A stretch of DNA of 42,978 bases from Bryobacterales bacterium (GTDB lineage Bacteria; Acidobacteriota; Terriglobia; Bryobacterales; Bryobacteraceae): assembly GCA_003136675.1 (NCBI GenBank), contig PLFE01000211.1, forward strand, positions 40,629 to 83,606, written 5' to 3'. Shown here in pieces: positions 39,725 through 42,978 of this stretch (the first letter of the stretch is position 1; every line of letters starts with the position of its first letter). The notes below the pieces were generated by a model, which ran no database searches, was not told the origin of the DNA, and saw only the letters and a program-made list of their open reading frames with translations. The position numbers and the translations under genes are program-made.

Positions 39725-40786
39725 CTAAAACGCGCGCGGACGGTAGCCTGTGGTGAGACGAGGACCGGTGTGACGCCACCGGGGTTCCTTGTTCACCGTG
39801 TGATTCGTAATGCTGCGCAGCGAACGAACCGCGGCGCCGTAGACACCAATCAAGCCGGCCGAAATTCTGGCCCCGGGTGGTTCATCCATAAAAGGCATGA
39901 ACTTATCCGGGAACCCGGGCATCGTACATCCAATGCAGATGCCGCCTACATTGGGACATCCGCCAATGCCGGCCATCCATCCCCGTTTCGGCACGTTGCA
40001 ATTTACCACCGGCCCCCAGCAGCCGATTTTCACAAGACACTTCGGCGAGTTGTAATCTTCCGCGAAATCGCCCTGCTCATAGTAGGCCGCGCGATCGCAG
40101 CCATCGTGGACGGTCGCTCCGAAAAGCCACTTCGGACGCAGCTGCTCGTCGAGTGGAATCATGGGCGCGAGGCCCGCAAGCTGGTAAAGCAGATAAAGCA
40201 GGGTCTCCATGAAATTATCCGGCTGCACCGGGCATCCAGGGACGTTCACAATCGGCAAGCCCGCCTTTGACTTCCAGTTCCAGCCAAGATAGTCGGCGAG
40301 ACCCATGCACCCGGTGGGGTTGCCCTCCATGGCATGGATGCCTCCGTACGCGGCGCAGGTGCCGGCCCCGATAATGGCCGTCGCCTTCGGAGCGAGCCGG
40401 TCAATCCACTCACACGTGGTGATGGGTTGATTGGTTTCCGGATCGTTTCCAAGAGCGGCCCAATAGCCTTCGGCCTTGATTTTCTCGTTGGGAATGGAAC
40501 CTTCCACAACCAAAACAAACGGTTCCAGTTTTCCTTCCCAGGCCCGATACCAATACTTCATGAAATCGTCGCCGACTTCATACGCGAGAACGGGGTTATG
40601 TAAGTGGACTTTCGGAAGCCCGGGGATGGCTCCCATCAGGACATCTTCCACACTTGGCTGGGTTGCGGCTGTGATGGATATCGTATCTCCATCGCATCCG
40701 AGACCCGCCGTGATCCAGAGTACGTGAACTTCTTTTACGTCTGGCGGCCGCTGGGTGCTGCGACCGTAAGGAACTTCTGCCGGCAT
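39725..40786 (-). CDS. hhyS: Group 1h-type [NiFe]-hydrogenase small subunit with Cys3Asp proximal cluster
   Basis: This 353-residue protein holds three Fe-S clusters. The proximal set is C31-x2-D34 ('ITAGLGCDGDTISI'), C144 ('GAGTCAAYGGI') and C185 ('NVPGCPVQPDNF'). An Asp replaces the usual second cysteine, as in the crystallised Ralstonia eutropha actinobacterial-type hydrogenase. Distal H227/C230/C250/C256 ('VHDGCDRAAYY', 'SPKCLVKIGCWGP') and medial C263/C277/C284/C287 regions follow. There is no twin-arginine signal or C-terminal membrane helix, so it is cytoplasmic in location. ATG 40786 is chosen for its AGAGGAAAG ribosome site. It is the first gene of the operon, after a 207-base leader/promoter region. 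Confidence 0.94.
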   Translation of the reverse strand: MPAEVPYGRSTQRPPDVKEVHVLWITAGLGCDGDTISITAATQPSVEDVLMGAIPGLPKVHLHNPVLAYEVGDDFMKYWYRAWEGKLEPFVLVVEGSIPNEKIKAEGYWAALGNDPETNQPITTCEWIDRLAPKATAIIGAGTCAAYGGIHAMEGNPTGCMGLADYLGWNWKSKAGLPIVNVPGCPVQPDNFMETLLYLLYQLAGLAPMIPLDEQLRPKWLFGATVHDGCDRAAYYEQGDFAEDYNSPKCLVKIGCWGPVVNCNVPKRGWMAGIGGCPNVGGICIGCTMPGFPDKFMPFMDEPPGARISAGLIGVYGAAVRSLRSITNHTVNKEPRWRHTGPRLTTGYRPRAF

Positions 40787-40816
40787 GGGCACTTTCCTCT
40801 CCGCTTGAATTCTCCG

Positions 40817-40831
40817 CCCGCTAAAAGCGGG
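40817..40831. promoter_or_regulatory. Inverted repeat in hydrogenase operon leader
   Basis: CCCGCT-AAA-AGCGGG (6-bp arms, 3-base centre) lies 31 bases upstream of the small-subunit ATG. It could form an RNA hairpin before the ribosome site or be a protein-binding dyad. A second, looser repeat (CGTGG, 9 bases, CCACG; 40921-40939) lies further upstream. The rest of 40787-40993 shows no convincing sigma-70 or sigma-54 promoter by eye. Confidence 0.4.
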
Positions 40832-40993
40832 AGTCAAGAGCAGGAAAGTGCCGGACGATACATTGTGTTTGGAAACGGCCTCAAATGTGAATCTTCTGTA
40901 TTTCGCAGCACCGTTTCATTCGTGGATCATGTTGCCACGCTGATGAGTGTGAGCGTCGCGGGGGAATTCTCTGGTATTTACAAGACAGCTCGC

Positions 40994-41863
40994 TTAGACG
41001 CTCAACACCGGGCAAGGGGAATCGCGAACGATGGCGTAGGAATTCGAGCGCAGGCGGCCAAATGGATTGTGGTGTTTTCCTCGTCCTACGATCAGCAGGT
41101 CGGCATCATGGTGCAGCGCGGCTGCGCGGATCACCGATGAGACGGCGCCGGACTCCAGGCAAACATCAAGGCGCGTGCCGGCCTCGCTCTGGAACCGGGC
41201 GATTTCTTCGCGCGCCGCCTGAAGCAGGAATTCGCGGAAATCCGTGTCGAGGTATTTCTCCGGACGGCTCTCCGCGACGGGAATCGCATTTACCAGACGG
41301 AGTTTCGCGTTGTACCGGACCGCCAGATCGTTGGCATAGCGGATCAGCTTGGCGTTCTCGGGCTTGAGATCGATGGCGCAGAGCATGCTGTGGATGGCGA
41401 CGCGTCCGGATTCATCCAGTTGCTCCGTATGAGCCGCTGTCCAGACGGCGCACTTCGCATCGTGAAGCACCTTGGCTGTGACGGAACCAACGAGGAGATT
41501 GCGAAACAGTCCGTAACCGTGGGTGGGCATCATGATGAGATCGACGCCCTGCTCCTCCGCCAGTTCCGTAATGCAATACGCGGGGTCGCCCTGTTCGACC
41601 TGCCTGCTGATGTGGAGCGGCGGATCGGGCGTTCCCAGGAATGTCTCCAGCCGCTCGCAGGCAGCTCCCATCATCACCGGCACGTCGACCGGAACGGGAT
41701 AGAGGCCCTCCAACCCTCCATACCAATCCTCGGGAATCTGGACAACATGCAGGAGCGTGATTTTGGCGTTGAACTGTCGAGCGACCGACAGCACGTACGG
41801 CCTTGCGGCCATGCACCGTTTGGAAAAGTCAACGGGAAACAGAATGTGATTGAAAGTGGGCAT
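40994..41863 (-). CDS. Tandem universal stress protein (two USP domains)
   Basis: The 289-residue protein has domain 1 at about 1-145 ('FNHILFPVDFSKRCMAARPY', 'AKITLLHVVQIPED', 'GVDLIMMPTHGYGLFRNLLVGSVTAKVLHDAKCAV') and domain 2 at about 155-289 ('IHSMLCAIDLKPENAKLIRY', 'KLRLVNAIPVAESRP', 'DADLLIVGRGKHHNPFGRLRSNSYAIVRDSPCPVLSV'). The 'G-x2-G-x9-G-S/N' ATP loop is present in domain 1 (GYGLFRNLLVGS) and imperfect in domain 2. ATG 41863 gives the standard USP N-terminus; upstream extension lacks similarity. It lies upstream of the hydrogenase operon on the same strand. A link to starvation survival is plausible but only positional. Confidence 0.88.
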   Translation of the reverse strand: MPTFNHILFPVDFSKRCMAARPYVLSVARQFNAKITLLHVVQIPEDWYGGLEGLYPVPVDVPVMMGAACERLETFLGTPDPPLHISRQVEQGDPAYCITELAEEQGVDLIMMPTHGYGLFRNLLVGSVTAKVLHDAKCAVWTAAHTEQLDESGRVAIHSMLCAIDLKPENAKLIRYANDLAVRYNAKLRLVNAIPVAESRPEKYLDTDFREFLLQAAREEIARFQSEAGTRLDVCLESGAVSSVIRAAALHHDADLLIVGRGKHHNPFGRLRSNSYAIVRDSPCPVLSV

Positions 41864-41957
41864 CGTATGGACTCCGTCCGGCTTCACTGGATGCAATCGA
41901 AGAACCATGCGCAAGGCCGCGAAGAACGGGGTCTTTTGACCATTTTGGGCATCCTTT

Positions 41958-41981
41958 GCGCGAAATGGCGCGCGAAATGGC
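41958..41981. repeat. Tandem 12-base repeat
   Basis: GCGCGAAATGGC occurs twice head to tail (41958-41969 and 41970-41981), between the USP start and the clpB promoter. It may be part of a regulatory region or a simple slip duplication. Confidence 0.7.
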
Positions 41982-41996
41982 GCTAAGGAGCGCTGG

Positions 41997-42027
41997 ATCG
42001 CGCGAGAGTGCTCGCGCGATATATAAT
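41997..42027 (+). promoter_or_regulatory. clpB promoter: perfect palindrome plus TATAAT
   Basis: ATCGCGCGAG-AGTG-CTCGCGCGAT (41997-42020) is a perfect 10-bp-arm inverted repeat. TATAAT (42022-42027) follows after one base, and an AGGAGGA ribosome site (42044-42050) and the clpB ATG (42056) follow that. The palindrome occupies the position where a -35 box should be, and no TTGACA-like hexamer is present, so it probably binds a repressor or activator of the heat-shock gene. Confidence 0.65.
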
Positions 42028-42055
42028 TCGGTCCAATGCTTGCAGGAGGAACGGC

Positions 42056-42978
42056 ATGGATATCAACAGGCTCACCGAGAAAACCCAGGAGGCGCTGCGC
42101 GCCGCGCAGAGCGATGCGGCGCGGCGCGGCAATCAGCAGATCGATGTGGAGCATCTGCTGGCGGCGCTGCTGGCGCAGGAAGGTGGCCTCGCGCGCTCCA
42201 TTTTGACGCGAGCCGGGGTAAATGTAGAAGCTCTGGCGGCGCGGCTGAATCAGGATCTCGACCGGCTACCCAAGGTGACCGGAGCTTCGACGTCGCCGGA
42301 CCAGATCTATGTCACGGCGCGGTTGAACAAGCTCTTCACAAAGGCGGAGGATGAGGCCAAGAGCCTGAAAGACGATTTCATCTCGGTGGAGCATTTCCTG
42401 CTGGCGGCGACCGACGATTCAAAAGCCTTGAAGGAACTGGGTGTTACGCGAGACCGCCTGATGCAGGCTCTGCGGGAAGTGCGGGGGAGCCAGCGCGTGA
42501 CCACCAAGAATCCGGAAGCCACTTATGAGGCGCTCGAAAAGTACGGCCGCGACCTGACCAAGATGGCGGGCGAAGGAAAACTGGATCCGGTGATTGGGCG
42601 CGACGACGAGATCCGGCGCGTGATCACCGTACTTTCGCGGCGCACGAAGAACAACCCGGTGCTGATCGGGGAGCCTGGCGTGGGAAAGACGGCCATTGTG
42701 GAAGGCCTGGCGCAGCGCATCGTGCGCGGCGATGTGACAGAGGGATTGAAGGACAAGCACATCGTTTCGCTCGATATGGGCGCATTGATCGCCGGCGCCA
42801 AGTTCCGCGGCGAATTTGAAGAGCGGCTGAAGGCGGTGCTGAAAGAGGTGCAGACTTCGAACGGCGAGATCATTCTGTTCATCGACGAGCTGCACCTGGT
42901 GGTGGGCGCGGGGAAGGCGGAAGGCTCCATGGACGCGGGCAATCTGCTGAAGCCGATGCTGGCGCGCGGCGAACTGCA
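42056..42978 (+). CDS. clpB: ClpB disaggregase, N-terminal part (runs off the window)
   Basis: The first 307 codons are present. They cover the N-terminal Clp_N double repeat (about 1-150: '[20 protein letters not shown]', '[19 protein letters not shown]', '[13 protein letters not shown]') and the start of AAA+ domain 1, with Walker A 'GEPGVGKT' and Walker B 'IILFIDELH'. The pore-loop region is at '[16 protein letters not shown]', which is shared by ClpA/B/C; the '[25 protein letters not shown]' stretch is typical of ClpB. ClpB is a hexameric ATPase that pulls proteins out of aggregates with DnaK. A strong AGGAGGA site sits 5 bases before ATG. The rest, including the middle coiled coil and second AAA+ domain, lies beyond the window edge. 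Confidence 0.95.
   Translation, partial: MDINRLTEKTQEALRAAQSDAARRGNQQIDVEHLLAALLAQEGGLARSILTRAGVNVEALAARLNQDLDRLPKVTGASTSPDQIYVTARLNKLFTKAEDEAKSLKDDFISVEHFLLAATDDSKALKELGVTRDRLMQALREVRGSQRVTTKNPEATYEALEKYGRDLTKMAGEGKLDPVIGRDDEIRRVITVLSRRTKNNPVLIGEPGVGKTAIVEGLAQRIVRGDVTEGLKDKHIVSLDMGALIAGAKFRGEFEERLKAVLKEVQTSNGEIILFIDELHLVVGAGKAEGSMDAGNLLKPMLARGEL

Noticed and set aside
40787..40993. Sigma-54 promoter for the hydrogenase operon
   Set aside because: A TGGCAAC-like element occurs on the minus strand, but no TTGC follows at the -12 spacing.
41988..42014. CIRCE (HrcA) operator upstream of clpB
   Set aside because: One half-site resembles GAGTGCT, but the partner TTAGCACTC is absent at the required 9-base spacing.
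1..42978. tRNA, rRNA, CRISPR arrays, integrases or complete insertion sequences
   Set aside because: I looked for cloverleaf-like sequences, regularly spaced repeats and transposase or recombinase motifs on both strands and found none that I could support by eye.

Overview
The window reads as a high-GC chromosome segment of an acidobacterium, most likely of the Solibacter/Bryobacter type. The indicators are families that are expanded in that phylum: an Oar-like TonB-dependent receptor followed by a VWFA-related protein, a PadR regulator followed by an 'acidobacterial duplicated orphan permease' (ADOP), and a group 1h (actinobacterial-type) [NiFe]-hydrogenase operon. This is a judgement from family content; no 16S or other marker lies in the window.

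Layout. (1) 1-2070 is a graveyard of defence and addiction genes: a HigB-like toxin broken by a stop and a frameshift next to an intact HigA-like antitoxin, the pair flanked by imperfect direct repeats; an internally deleted type III restriction-modification relic; a VapB/VapC relic; and the C-terminal end of another PIN protein. (2) 2067-6094 holds small secreted proteins, a thioredoxin-like lipoprotein, PhoU, a membrane-anchored cytochrome c and a PepSY-like lipoprotein. (3) 6108-11512 is a TonB-receptor/VWFA two-gene operon with a long glycine-rich tract in the receptor. (4) 12060-14966 is PadR plus ADOP permease with a palindrome over the promoter. (5) 14875-21164 (minus strand) is a tightly coupled operon of three consecutive alkaline-phosphatase-superfamily proteins, a small helix-type protein and a three-helix membrane protein. 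(6) 21299-24461 holds a truncated aminotransferase, an L,D-transpeptidase, an EmrB-type exporter and an NHL-repeat relic. (7) 24465-40786 is an almost gap-free minus-strand run. In transcription order it encodes hydrogenase small and large subunits, a NifU-like protein, DUF5947, DUF6084, a conserved accessory protein, the hydrogenase endopeptidase, a 35-residue DUF6893-type membrane peptide, a selenocysteine formate dehydrogenase (alpha, beta, NrfD-type gamma), an ArsB-like transporter, a double-core hybrid histidine kinase and a single-domain response regulator. (8) 40994-42978 holds a tandem universal stress protein and, divergently, the start of clpB behind a perfect palindrome.

The most notable system is region 7. 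The formate dehydrogenase catalytic gene is interrupted by an in-frame UGA that aligns with the selenocysteine of formate dehydrogenase N. The UGA is followed by a compact hairpin carrying a GGUCU apical loop, as expected for a bacterial SECIS, so 31395-34574 should be read as one gene. The hydrogenase small subunit has CxxD in place of CxxC at the proximal cluster, a known hallmark of the oxygen-insensitive actinobacterial-type enzymes linked to atmospheric H2 oxidation. Neither the hydrogenase small subunit nor the formate dehydrogenase alpha subunit has a Tat signal. The layout suggests one unit that feeds electrons from two trace reductants, H2 and formate, into the respiratory chain, possibly together with its own transporter and two-component sensor. 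That functional integration is inference. The hyp maturation genes and the sel machinery are not in the window.
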